DNA of 64,000 bases from Pseudonocardia sp. 73-21 (GTDB lineage: Bacteria; Actinomycetota; Actinomycetes; Mycobacteriales; Pseudonocardiaceae). Position numbers and translations under genes: made by a program. The stretch spans positions 62,001-126,000 of the forward strand of contig NZ_MKVV01000020.1 in assembly GCF_001899645.1 (NCBI RefSeq), written 5' to 3'. Positions 49,959 to 58,477 of the stretch are shown piece by piece (the stretch's first letter is position 1; each line of letters starts with the position of its first letter). Under the pieces are notes generated by a model, which did no database searches, was not told the origin of the DNA, and saw only the letters and a program-made list of their open reading frames with translations.

Positions 49959-50038
49959 CGGCTCCTCCTCGCCGGCGGCCGCCAGGGCGCGGCGGCCTCG
50001 CCTGGAGAGGGAGGCTAGCCCGATGTCGGGTGACGGCG

Positions 50039-50050
50039 CTAGGCTCCTAG
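50039..50050. promoter_or_regulatory. small palindrome in a divergent promoter region
   Basis: CTAGGCTCCTAG is a 5+2+5 perfect inverted repeat in the 148-base space between the aldolase (minus) and PanE-like (plus) genes. It is flanked by TGACG at 50031 and 50051. An AT-rich stretch follows (ATGTTTTTGT). No member of the CGTYA-N6-TRACG set was found here, only its half-site. Confidence 0.3.
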
Positions 50051-50106
50051 TGACGTATCTAGGGTCATGTTTTTGTCCACTCTGCTGGCGCGACGGAGGG
50101 TGTCGC

Positions 50107-51051
50107 ATGGCGATGAGGATCGGCGTGCTCGGGGCCGGCGGGATGGGTACGGCGTTCGCCGCGCACCTCGCCGCGGCCGACGCGGACGTGGTGCTGATCG
50201 GACGCGGCAGCGCTCACGTGCGGTCGCTGGCCGGGCGGCCGGTGGAGGTCGTGCCCCCGCACGGGGATCCGTGGCGCGTGACCGTCCCCGTCGCCGGGCA
50301 CCCCGCGGACGTCCCGCCCGGCCGCCTCGACGTGCTGCTCGTGCTGACGAAGGCCTACGACCTCGACGCGGCCCTGCGGTCCGCCGCGCACACGCTCGGG
50401 TCCGGCGGGGTCGCGGTGCCGCTGCAGAACGGGCTCGGCACCGACGCCGTCGTGGCCGACGTCGTCGGGGACGGTCGGACCCTGGTCGGCACCACGACGG
50501 TCGGCGCCGCACTCGCCGAGCCCGGCCGGATCACGGTCTCGATGTCGACGGCCGCCGGCGAGTCGCTGACCAGCATCGGGCGCATGGGCCGGGCGGCGGG
50601 TGATCTCGCCACCGGCGCCGACGTCGCGGAGCTGCTGACGAAGGTGGGCCTGCCCACCGAGGTGACCCCGGCCGTCGCCGAGCTGGTCTGGGGCAAGCTC
50701 GCCCTCGCCGCGATGAGCCCGCTCAGCTGCGTCCCGCGTGTCACCGTCGCGGAGGTCTGGGGCAGCGCCGAAGGGCGCGCGCTGGTGGAGCGGATGTTCG
50801 ACGAGGTCGTCGCGGTCGCCGCCGCCGAGGGCGTGCCGCTCGACCGGGATGCCGCGTGGGCGCACGCCCGGCGCACGTTCGAGGGCACGGGCGAGCACTA
50901 CACGTCGATGTGCACCGATGTGCGCCTCGGACGGCCGACCGAACTGGGCGTCATGGGCGGTGCGGTGCGGGCGCTGGGGGAGCGGCACGGGGTACCCGTG
51001 CCGGTGCACGCCACGGTCTGCGACCTGCTCGGGCTCGCGGGCGTGCGCTGA
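50107..51051 (+). CDS. ketopantoate reductase (PanE/ApbA)-family protein
   Basis: 314 residues: N-terminal NADP site IGVLGAGGMGTAFAAHLA, LTKAYDLDAAL and PLQNGLGTDAVVAD, then the C-terminal helical domain with VWGKLALAAMSPL holding the conserved catalytic Lys. In this setting it is more likely a paralogue acting on a pathway 2-oxoacid than the pantothenate enzyme. GGAGGG lies six to seven bases before the ATG at 50107. The stop overlaps the next start by one base. Confidence 0.8.
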   Translation: MAMRIGVLGAGGMGTAFAAHLAAADADVVLIGRGSAHVRSLAGRPVEVVPPHGDPWRVTVPVAGHPADVPPGRLDVLLVLTKAYDLDAALRSAAHTLGSGGVAVPLQNGLGTDAVVADVVGDGRTLVGTTTVGAALAEPGRITVSMSTAAGESLTSIGRMGRAAGDLATGADVAELLTKVGLPTEVTPAVAELVWGKLALAAMSPLSCVPRVTVAEVWGSAEGRALVERMFDEVVAVAAAEGVPLDRDAAWAHARRTFEGTGEHYTSMCTDVRLGRPTELGVMGGAVRALGERHGVPVPVHATVCDLLGLAGVR

Positions 51052-52052
51052 TGCGTGCGGCCGTGACGAGCGCGCCGGGCCGGATCGCCGTCGAGACCGT
51101 GGCCGACCCCGACCCGGGGCCGGGCGACGCGGTGCTCGACGTCGGTGCGGTCGGGCTCTGCGGCACCGATCTGCACATGTACCTGGGGGAACGGCACGAC
51201 ACCGGCTTCCCGTTGCGGCAGGGCCACGAGCTCGGGGGCACCGTCGCGGCGCTCCCACGCGGGTACGCGGGCTCGCTGCGGCTCGGGCAGACCGTCACCG
51301 TCGACCCGGCGATCCCGTGCGGTCGCTGCCGGCCGTGCCGGCGAGGGCGGTGGCCCGCGTGCCGCTCGTTCCGCGCTCTCGGCGTGGCGCTGCCCGGCGG
51401 GCTGGCCGACCAGGTCGTCGTCCCGGTCGGGCAGCTGCACGACGCCGACGGGCTCTCGGCCGTCGAGGCGGCGCTGGTCGAGCCGTTCTCGATCGCGGCG
51501 ATGGCGCTGGCGCGGGCCGAGCTCGTGGGCGACGAGCGCGTCCTCGTGGCCGGTGGTGGGCCGATCGGCCTGGCCGTCACCGTCGCCGCCGTGGCCGCCG
51601 GGCACGCCGTGCTGGTCTGCGATCCGCTGCCGGCGCGGCGCACGCTCGCGTCCGAGCTGGGTGCCGACGCCGTGTGCGCACCGGCCGAGCTCGCCGACAC
51701 CGTGGCGGAGTGGACCGGTGGGGCGGGCACCGACGTGGCCGTCGAGGCGTCCGGCACGCGTTCCGCCCTGGACGCGGCGCTCGCGGCCGTCGGGGCCGGC
51801 GGGCGGCTCGTGGTGGTCGGGGTCGCGGCGCACGACCTGGTGGTGCCGGTGCCACGGGTCCTGTTCGACGGCGTGACCATCGTCGGTGCCCGGGCCGGGC
51901 TCTTCCCGCAGGCGCTGTCGGTGGTCGCGGCTCACCGTGGTGAGGTCGCCCGGTTCGCGAGCGTCGTGTACCCGCTGGAGGACGTCGCCGCGGCGTTCAC
52001 GCACGCGATCGAGCGGCCGGACGCGGTCGTGAAGGTGATGGTGGCCCGGTGA
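51051..52052 (+). CDS. zinc-dependent medium-chain alcohol dehydrogenase
   Basis: 333 residues: catalytic zinc ligands in GLCGTDLHMY near residue 37 and GHELGG near 61, a structural-zinc lobe with four Cys in PCGRCRPCRRGRWPAC near 85, and the Rossmann motif VAGGGPIGLAV near 165. Threonine/sorbitol dehydrogenase-like. It oxidises a secondary alcohol with NAD(P). Translationally coupled to the PanE-like gene, so both may act on the same compound. Confidence 0.87.
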   Translation: MRAAVTSAPGRIAVETVADPDPGPGDAVLDVGAVGLCGTDLHMYLGERHDTGFPLRQGHELGGTVAALPRGYAGSLRLGQTVTVDPAIPCGRCRPCRRGRWPACRSFRALGVALPGGLADQVVVPVGQLHDADGLSAVEAALVEPFSIAAMALARAELVGDERVLVAGGGPIGLAVTVAAVAAGHAVLVCDPLPARRTLASELGADAVCAPAELADTVAEWTGGAGTDVAVEASGTRSALDAALAAVGAGGRLVVVGVAAHDLVVPVPRVLFDGVTIVGARAGLFPQALSVVAAHRGEVARFASVVYPLEDVAAAFTHAIERPDAVVKVMVAR

Positions 52053-52088
52053 CACGGCGCTGTGCCAGACTGCTGGTCACCCGCTAGT

Positions 52089-52104
52089 CGTCAGTTAACT
52101 GACG
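52089..52104 (+). promoter_or_regulatory. operator-like palindrome CGTCA-N6-TGACG
   Basis: CGTCAGTTAACTGACG is a perfect 16-base palindrome 34 bases before the ATG at 52139. It fits CGTYA-N6-TRACG exactly and so joins the sites at 33551, 41093 and 48004. It lies where a repressor would block the block E operon. Confidence 0.65.
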
Positions 52105-52138
52105 TCGCTTCGACGACGAAGATCAGGAGGCGGAGATC

Positions 52139-53482
52139 ATGCTGATCACCGGAGGCAGGCTCATCGACGGCACCGGTGCCGCGGCGCGGGCCGGCGAGGC
52201 GGTGCTGGTGCGCGAGGGCCGGATCGCCGCTCTCGGCGCCGACGCGCTGGCGCGGGCCACGGAGGCCGACGAGCGGATCGACGCGACGGGCAAGACGGTG
52301 ATGCCCGGTCTCATCGACGCGCACACCCACCTGACGTTCGGCGAGCCGACCGGCAACGACGAGCTGTTCCACCACCGCACCGAGGCCTACAGCTCCATGC
52401 TCTCGGCGTACAACGCGCGCAAGGTGCTGCGCGCGGGCGTGACGAGCGTGCTCGACGCCGACTGCCTGTGGAACATCGGCTGCGAGCTGCGTGACGCGAT
52501 CGAGGCCGGGATCGTCGAGGGGCCGCGGATGCGCGCGGGCGGGCAGGCACTGATGACCATGCTCGGCGGCACCGCCGGGCGCATGATCCGCGACGAGGGC
52601 AGCACCGGCTACGCCACCGTCGTCACCGGCCGGGACGTGATGGTCAACGAGATCCGCCGCCAGATCAAGTACGGCGTCGACTGGATCAAGATCATGGTGA
52701 CGGGCCTGATCCCGTCGATGAAGGGCCCCGAGGTCAAGGTCTGGAACCTCGACGAGCTGCGCATCGTCTGCGACACCGCGCACGAGCTGAACACCAGGGT
52801 CGTCGCGCACTGCCGCAACTCCGAGTCCACGCGCGACGCCGCCCGGGCGGGTGTCGACCTGATCTACCACGCCTCCTACCTCGACGACGAGGCCATCGAG
52901 GCGGTGATCGAGGCGGGCTCGCAGATGTGCCCGACGTTCACCCTGCTGGGCAACCTCGCCGACTACGGCGAGAAGGTCGGCAGCGCACCCGAGCTGCTCG
53001 AGGTGTTCCGCGCCGAGATCGAGATCACCGCCAAGCAGCTGGCCAAGGCGCACGCCGCAGGGGTGCCGTTCCTGACGGGCTCGGAGACCGGCTTCGCCGT
53101 CACCCCGGTGGGTGAGTGGCACGCGCGCGAGCTGGAGATGTTCGTCCAGTACATGGGCATGACGCCAATGGAGGCGATCGTCGCCGCCACCCGGAACGGC
53201 GCGTTCGCGATGCGCATGGAGGGCGAGCTCGGGACGCTGGAGGTCGGGAGGATCGCCGACGTGCTCGTCGTCGACGGCGACCCGCTCGCCGATGTCCGGG
53301 TGCTGCAGCGCAAGGACGCGTTCGTCGAGGTGATCAAGGCCGGGAAGCGGACCGACCTCGTCACTCCCATCCCGGAGCGGAAGCAGCGCACGTCCGACCA
53401 GGTGCGCTTCCTGGCGGCGTGCCCGCTGACCCGCTCGCTGGCGTTCACGGAGGAGCAGCTGGAGCGGATGTCGCATGTCTGA
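52139..53482 (+). CDS. amidohydrolase (imidazolonepropionase/prolidase-like)
   Basis: 447 residues: N-terminal sandwich (LITGGRLIDGTG), metal site DAHTHLTFG near residue 62, carbamylated-Lys position DWIKIMVTG near 183, His in RVVAHCRN near 222 and IYHASYLDD near 243. The final metal/catalytic Asp position reads FLTGSETGF, without the usual TD, so the metal site may be mononuclear or altered. C-terminus has the typical GRIADVLVVDGDPL. It would hydrolyse a cyclic amide, lactone or ester. AGGAGG lies eight bases upstream. Overlaps the next gene by eight bases. Confidence 0.8.
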   Translation: MLITGGRLIDGTGAAARAGEAVLVREGRIAALGADALARATEADERIDATGKTVMPGLIDAHTHLTFGEPTGNDELFHHRTEAYSSMLSAYNARKVLRAGVTSVLDADCLWNIGCELRDAIEAGIVEGPRMRAGGQALMTMLGGTAGRMIRDEGSTGYATVVTGRDVMVNEIRRQIKYGVDWIKIMVTGLIPSMKGPEVKVWNLDELRIVCDTAHELNTRVVAHCRNSESTRDAARAGVDLIYHASYLDDEAIEAVIEAGSQMCPTFTLLGNLADYGEKVGSAPELLEVFRAEIEITAKQLAKAHAAGVPFLTGSETGFAVTPVGEWHARELEMFVQYMGMTPMEAIVAATRNGAFAMRMEGELGTLEVGRIADVLVVDGDPLADVRVLQRKDAFVEVIKAGKRTDLVTPIPERKQRTSDQVRFLAACPLTRSLAFTEEQLERMSHV

Positions 53483-54479
53483 CGCACACCGGGTGATCGA
53501 CGTGCACGCGCACGCGGTGCTCGCCATGGCCGAGGGCGCCGCCGGGGCGGCCGGACCGGAGCTCGGCACCTCGCCCGACGGCGTCCCCTTCTACCGGGTC
53601 GGCGGGTACCGGCTGAACGGCGTGCGGTACGAGGGCAGCCCGTTCATGGACGTCGACGTGCGGATCGCGGCGATGGACGAGGCGGGCATCGACGTGCAGG
53701 TGCTCTCCCCGAATCCGATCACCTACTTCGGCTCGCTCCCGGCCGCCGACGCCGTGGCGTTCGCGCGCGCCCACAACGACGCCCTCGTCGAGCTGGCGGC
53801 CAAACATCCCGGCAGGCTGCTCACCACCGCGCAGCTGCCCGTGCAGGACCTCGACGCGTCGGTGGCCGAGGCCCGCCGCGCCGTCCGCGAGCTGGGCATG
53901 GCCGGCGTCTACATCGACACCGACCCGGCCGGCCGCACGCTGGACGACCCGGCGCTCGACCCGCTCTACGAGGCGCTCGTCGATCTCGACGTGCCGCTGT
54001 TCGTGCACCCCTCGCCGCTGGGTGCCGACGGGCCGGCCGACGACCCGCGGCTGCGGCGCTTCGATCTCGACCTGACCTTCGGGTTCGCCTACGACGAGAC
54101 CCTCGCCGTGGCCGCGCTGGTGTTCGGCGGTGTGCTGGAACGCCACCCGGGCCTCGACGTGTGCGTCTCGCACGGCGGGGGAGCGGCGGCGTTCGTCTCC
54201 GGGCGGTTCGCCCGCGCGGTGGCGAAGCGGCCGTGGGCGAGCGCCGCGTTGAAGGAGAACGGGTTCGAGCACTACTACCGGCGGATCTGGTTCGACACCC
54301 ACGTGCACGACGAGCTGTCGCTGGAGCTGCTCGTGGCCCACGCCGGCACCGAGCGGCTGGTGTACGGCACGAACTTCGCGGGCTGGGACTCCGGCGCGGC
54401 CGAGGAGCCCGGCGGGCCGGGCGGCGGGCTGGGCGTGACGCTCGCGGCGAACGCGGCGCGGCTGTTGCGTCTCGGGTGA
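53475..54479 (+). CDS. amidohydrolase-2 family (ACMSD-like) protein
   Basis: 334 residues: IDVHAHAVL at the N-terminus, MDEAGIDVQVLSPNP near 72, LFVHPSPLG near 175, VSHGGGAAAFVSGRF near 231. The catalytic Asp position (usual GSDYP) reads GTNFAGWD, with Asn replacing Asp, so activity may rest on the later Asp or differ. Members hydrolyse or decarboxylate ring-cleavage acids. ATG at 53475 within the end of the previous gene; the next start overlaps its stop. Confidence 0.78.
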   Translation: MSDAHRVIDVHAHAVLAMAEGAAGAAGPELGTSPDGVPFYRVGGYRLNGVRYEGSPFMDVDVRIAAMDEAGIDVQVLSPNPITYFGSLPAADAVAFARAHNDALVELAAKHPGRLLTTAQLPVQDLDASVAEARRAVRELGMAGVYIDTDPAGRTLDDPALDPLYEALVDLDVPLFVHPSPLGADGPADDPRLRRFDLDLTFGFAYDETLAVAALVFGGVLERHPGLDVCVSHGGGAAAFVSGRFARAVAKRPWASAALKENGFEHYYRRIWFDTHVHDELSLELLVAHAGTERLVYGTNFAGWDSGAAEEPGGPGGGLGVTLAANAARLLRLG

Positions 54480-55495
54480 AGCGGAGCATCGGCGTCGGCC
54501 TCTACACCGGCCAGAACGGGGATCCGGGGCGGACCGGCGACCTGCGCGACGCCGTCCCGCTGGCCGTCGCCGCGGAGGAGGCCGGGTTCGACTCGTTCTG
54601 GGTCAGCGAGCACCACGGGCTGCCCGACGGGTACCTGCCCTCGCCGCTCACGCTGCTCGCCGCGCTCGCCCCGGTGACCGGGCGCATCCTGCTCGGCACC
54701 GGGCTGGTGCTCGCGCCGCTGCACCACCCGCTGCGGATCGCCGAGGACGCCGCCGTCGTCGACCGCCTCTCGGGCGGGCGGCTCGTCCTCGGGCTCGGCC
54801 TGGGTTACGCCGCACACGAGTACGCGGCGTTCGGTGTCGACCCGGCCACCCGCGGCGCCCGGCTCGCCGCGCTCGTCGACGCGCTGCGCGCGGCGTGGAC
54901 CGGGGAGCCGTTCAGCGCGCCCGTCCTCGGGCTGCACGACGTCCGCGTCACGCCGACCCCGGCGCACCCGATCCCGGTCTGGCTCGGCGGGTACGCCGCG
55001 GCCGCGGTCGCGCGGGCCGGCCGGATCGCCGACGGTCACCTCGTCGGGCGGGGCGAGCCGCACGTCGTCGCGGCGGCGTCGGCTCAGCTCGCCGCCGTGC
55101 GCGATTCCTCGGATCCGACGTTCACGCGCGGGGTGAACGTCACCTGCGTGCTCGACGCGCCCGGCGGCGGGGCCGACTCCGCCCGCGCCGCGTTCGCCGC
55201 GCAGCAGCAGGCGTACGAGGCCATCCAGAGCGGCCGCCCGGTCTACGCCGGACTCGTGGCCGAGCCGGACGGTGCCCCCGGCGACGTCCCCGTCGACATC
55301 GACGCCTACGTCCAGGTCGCCGGAGACGTCGATTCGGTCGTCACCGGGGTGCGGGCCGTGTTCGACGCGCTCCGCGACTGGGCCCACGTGCACGTCGTAC
55401 TGCGCCTGCTCTACCCCGAACCGCTCGACGTCGCGCTGCGCAGGCTCGCGACCGTCGGGCGTGAGGTCCTGCCCCGCCTGCGAGAGGAGACCTGA
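54476..55495 (+). CDS. luciferase-like (LLM) flavin/F420-dependent oxidoreductase
   Basis: 339 residues: EAGFDSFWVSEHHGLPDGYLPSPL near residue 37, LLGTGLVLAPLHHPLRIAEDAAVVDRLSGGRLVLGLGLGY near 78, and IPVWLGGYAAAAVARAGRIADGHLVG near 164. The EHH motif and GxGY are characteristic of flavin monooxygenase-type LLM proteins. Similar role to the one at 35082 but clearly diverged. GTG at 54476 overlaps the upstream stop; the downstream ATG overlaps its own. Confidence 0.82.
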   Translation: MKRSIGVGLYTGQNGDPGRTGDLRDAVPLAVAAEEAGFDSFWVSEHHGLPDGYLPSPLTLLAALAPVTGRILLGTGLVLAPLHHPLRIAEDAAVVDRLSGGRLVLGLGLGYAAHEYAAFGVDPATRGARLAALVDALRAAWTGEPFSAPVLGLHDVRVTPTPAHPIPVWLGGYAAAAVARAGRIADGHLVGRGEPHVVAAASAQLAAVRDSSDPTFTRGVNVTCVLDAPGGGADSARAAFAAQQQAYEAIQSGRPVYAGLVAEPDGAPGDVPVDIDAYVQVAGDVDSVVTGVRAVFDALRDWAHVHVVLRLLYPEPLDVALRRLATVGREVLPRLREET

Positions 55496-55965
55496 TGCGC
55501 GCCGAGGACCGGGCCGGGATCGCCGACCTGCTCGCGCTCTACTGCGAACGCGTGGACGAGTACGACATCGACGCGGTGGCGGCCTGCTTCACGGCCGACT
55601 GCGTGACCGACTACGGACCCGGCCGGGGCGGGCTCGTCACCGGGCGCGACGCGGTCCGGGCGCGGATCGCCACCGGTCAGGCGCAGTTCCGCCGGACCCA
55701 CCACCAGCTCGGCCAGAGCCGGATCCGGCTCGACCCCGCCGATCCCGAGCGGGCGCGGTGCACGACCTACGTGACCGCGACGCACGAGGAGTGGGACGGC
55801 CGGCTGTGGCGCGCTCACCTGCGCTACCTCGACGTGCTCGCGCGGACGCGCGCCGGCTGGCTCCTGGCGGAGCGCCGCGTGCACGCGGCGGTGGTCGAGA
55901 ACCGTCCGGAGATCACATGGGAGTGGGTGCCGAGGCGGGCACCCCACGGGAAGGAGGTCGGATGA
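55495..55965 (+). CDS. SnoaL-like / NTF2-fold protein
   Basis: 156 residues: GIADLLALYCERVDEYDIDAVAACFTADC, THHQLGQSRIRLDP and WRAHLRYLDVLARTRAGWLLAERRVH are the helix and sheet segments of the fold. Third such protein in the window. Start fixed by the TGATG overlap upstream; stop overlaps the next ATG. It may be an isomerase, dehydratase or small accessory protein. Confidence 0.72.
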   Translation: MRAEDRAGIADLLALYCERVDEYDIDAVAACFTADCVTDYGPGRGGLVTGRDAVRARIATGQAQFRRTHHQLGQSRIRLDPADPERARCTTYVTATHEEWDGRLWRAHLRYLDVLARTRAGWLLAERRVHAAVVENRPEITWEWVPRRAPHGKEVG

Positions 55966-56645
55966 AGCGGGTACTCGTCACCGGTGCGGCGTCGGGGATC
56001 GGAGCCGGCACGGCCGCGGCCCTCCGCGACCAGGGGTGGGAGGTCGTCGGCGCGGACCTGAAGCCCGACGGCGACCTCCTCGAGCTCGACGTCGCCGAGG
56101 AGACCGCGTGGGACGCGGCGATGGAGGCGGCGGGCCCCGTCGACGCGCTGGTCAACTGCGCCGGCTTCCGGAGCCGGGCACCGCTCGTCGAGCTCGAGGT
56201 GGCGGAGTTCGACCGGATGCTCGCCGTGCACGTGCGCGGCACGTTCCTGGGGATCCGGGCGTGCGCGCGGCAGTGGCTGCGTGACGGGCGGCCGGGGGCC
56301 GTGGTCGCCATCAGCTCGGTGACCGGCACCCACGCCGTCGCCGGCCAGCCGCACTACGTCGCGGCGAAGGCGGGCATCGCCGGGCTCGTCCGGGCGGCCG
56401 CGGTGGAGCTCGCGCCGTCGGGCGTGCGGGTCAACGCGATCGCGCCGGGGATCATCGCCACCCCGATGACGGCCGATCGGCTCGGTGACCCCGCGCAGCG
56501 CGCGTGGCTCACCGGCCGGGTGCCGGCGGGGGAGCACGGCGAGGTGGCCGACATCGCGGCGGCCACGGTCTACCTGCTCTCGGACGCGGCCCGCTACGTC
56601 AACGGCGTCGTGCTCCCGGTCGACGGCGGCTGGACGGCCTGCTGA
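55962..56645 (+). CDS. SDR dehydrogenase
   Basis: 227 residues, short SDR: TGAASGIG near residue 7, ADLKPDG (NAD-type Asp), NCAG near 63, Ser in ISSVTGT near 112, YVAAK near 127, PGIIATPM, ending NGVVLPVDGGW. AAGGAGG lies four bases before the ATG. Last gene of the block E operon; no hairpin follows it. Confidence 0.82.
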   Translation: MKRVLVTGAASGIGAGTAAALRDQGWEVVGADLKPDGDLLELDVAEETAWDAAMEAAGPVDALVNCAGFRSRAPLVELEVAEFDRMLAVHVRGTFLGIRACARQWLRDGRPGAVVAISSVTGTHAVAGQPHYVAAKAGIAGLVRAAAVELAPSGVRVNAIAPGIIATPMTADRLGDPAQRAWLTGRVPAGEHGEVADIAAATVYLLSDAARYVNGVVLPVDGGWTAC

Positions 56646-56808
56646 CCTCATCCCGGAGCTCGGCCAGGCGGGTCCGTTCCGGCGAGCGGTGAGCCCTCGT
56701 GGCCGCTGACGGACGCGCGCGTGTCGAGGGCCCGCGGACCGGCCTCCTGACCGGGCCGACGGCCCGTTCCACAGGACGCCGAACCCGCGGCGGGAAGGCC
56801 ATCGATCC

Positions 56809-56970
56809 ATGACCCTCGACGAACTCGACCGCAGGCTCCTGCCGCTGATGCTCGGCAATCCGCGCGCGGGCCTGCGGGAGCACGCCAGGACGCGTCATCC
56901 GCGGCACCGGGTCGGCGCGCTTCCTCCGAGGAGGTCGCCCAGACGGTCGTCGTCGGGTGTTGCCACCCGC
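56809..56970 (+). pseudogene. remnant of an AsnC/Lrp-family regulator (within a 345-base gene-free stretch, 56646-56990)
   Basis: From an ATG at 56809 the translation reads TLDELDRRLLPLMLGNPRAGLREHAR, which is the start of an AsnC/Lrp helix-turn-helix ('LDELDRRLLxLLxxNPRAGxRELAR'). The recognition helix is missing; in another frame the next bases give RVIRGTGSA, the segment that normally follows ('GVIRGTG'). So the middle is deleted and the rest of the regulator absent. The bases 56646-56808 hold nothing I can identify. Confidence 0.5.
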
Positions 56971-56990
56971 GTCGGCGACGGCGTAGGCAC

Positions 56991-58259
56991 ATGCTGGTGA
57001 ACGCATCCGAGGCTGTGCCACCGCCGCTCGACGGTGTCCGGGTGATCGACCTGACGACGACGTTCATGGGGCCCTACGCGACGATGCTGATGGCGCGGAT
57101 GGGTGCGGACGTGGTCAAGGTCGAGGCGCCCACCGGGGACGTCGTGCGCTACATCGGTCGCGGCCGCCACCCGGGGATGGGCCCGATCTTCCTGAGTGTC
57201 AACCACGGCAAGCGCAGCATCGCGCTCGACCTCAAGCGGCCCGACGCCCGGGAGGCGCTGCACCGTCTGCTCGAGGGCGCCGACGTGTTCGTGACCAACC
57301 TGCGCCCGGCCGCCCTGGCCGGCCTCGGTCTGTCCGCGGACGAGCTGCTGGTGGCGCATCCGCGGCTGGTCTGTGCGGCTCTGCCCGGATTCGGGGGTGG
57401 TGGCCCGTACCGGGACCGGGCCGCGTACGACGATGTCGTCCAGGCTGCGTGCGGGATCGCCGACGTCCAGGGCGGGGCGGGTGAGCCGGTCTATGTCCGG
57501 ACCGTGGTCGCGGACAAGACGGTGGCGCTGATGGGTCTCGCCGCGATCAATGCCGCGTTGCTGGGGGTGCAGCGGACCGGCCGGGGCCGGAGCGTGGAGA
57601 TCCCGATGTTCGAGACGATGGTGTCGTTCACGCTGCTCGAGCAGCAGAACGCCCGGGTGCTCGACCCGCCGGCCGGTCCGGCCGGGTATGCGCGGACGTC
57701 ATCACCGCACCGCAGGCCCTACGCCACGTCCGACGGTCACCTCGGGGTCGTGGTCTACACCGACCGCCAGTGGTTGTCGTTCTTCGCGCTGATCGACCGG
57801 CCCGACCTGGCGCGCGACGAGCGGTTCTCCACGATCACCGGTCGTACCGAGCACATCGACGAGCTCTACGCCCTGCTCGCGGAGGTGCTGCCCACCCGGT
57901 CGAGCGCCGAGTGGATCGCGGTGCTGGGTGCGGCGGGCATCCCGGTCCAGCCGGTGCTGGGTCCCGACGACCTGTTCGACGACCCCCACCTCGCCGCGGT
58001 CGGGATGTTCGAGGGGGTCGAGCACCCCGACGAGGGCGCCCTGGTGCTGCCCCGGCTGCCGGTGACCGTCGACGGTGCGCTGCCGGCGCGGGTCCGGGGC
58101 GCCCCCCGCCTGGGGGAGCACGGTCCCGCCGTCCTGGCCGAGGCCGGTTTCGACGAGCACGAGATCACCGCGTTGGCCGGGTCGGGCGCGATGGTCGTCC
58201 CGGACCGGGAGGAGGTGCGTGACGGCGATCAGGCTGTGGGAGGGGCCCGAGCTGAGTGA
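56991..58259 (+). CDS. class III CoA-transferase (CaiB/BaiF family)
   Basis: 422 residues: GVRVIDLTTTFMGPYATMLMARMGADVVKVEAP near residue 15, RSIALDLKRPDAREALHRLLEGADVFVTNLRP near 75, and AAYDDVVQAACG near 145, where the Asp after Tyr is the catalytic acyl-carrier of the family. It moves CoA from one acyl-CoA to a free acid, an ATP-free alternative to the two CoA ligases. Ribosome site weak (TAGG). The gene stands alone after the regulator remnant. Confidence 0.85.
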   Translation: MLVNASEAVPPPLDGVRVIDLTTTFMGPYATMLMARMGADVVKVEAPTGDVVRYIGRGRHPGMGPIFLSVNHGKRSIALDLKRPDAREALHRLLEGADVFVTNLRPAALAGLGLSADELLVAHPRLVCAALPGFGGGGPYRDRAAYDDVVQAACGIADVQGGAGEPVYVRTVVADKTVALMGLAAINAALLGVQRTGRGRSVEIPMFETMVSFTLLEQQNARVLDPPAGPAGYARTSSPHRRPYATSDGHLGVVVYTDRQWLSFFALIDRPDLARDERFSTITGRTEHIDELYALLAEVLPTRSSAEWIAVLGAAGIPVQPVLGPDDLFDDPHLAAVGMFEGVEHPDEGALVLPRLPVTVDGALPARVRGAPRLGEHGPAVLAEAGFDEHEITALAGSGAMVVPDREEVRDGDQAVGGARAE

Positions 58260-58477
58260 CACACCGAGTGACGATGACGGCACGACGGAGCGGACGGCAA
58301 CGACCTGACCGCCGGGCCGTCCACGGCGCCGCCGGCGAGGGCGGCACCGCCGAGCTCGCGGCGGTCACCAGCGCAGCGGCGGCCGGGGGTTTCGCAGCCG
58401 GAGCCTCGTTCGTCACCTGATGATTAACTTGGTGCTCCTGCCGGTGAGTGTGCTCGCGCGACGTGCGAGTCGGAACG

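Noticed and set aside
56646-56808. Possible promoter or small RNA before the AsnC remnant
   Set aside because: No -10/-35 pair, hairpin with T run or conserved element could be supported.
58274-58420. 48-codon frame between the CoA-transferase and the FAD dehydrogenase
   Set aside because: Ala/Gly-rich, no ribosome site, no recognisable motif; could at most be a gene scrap.
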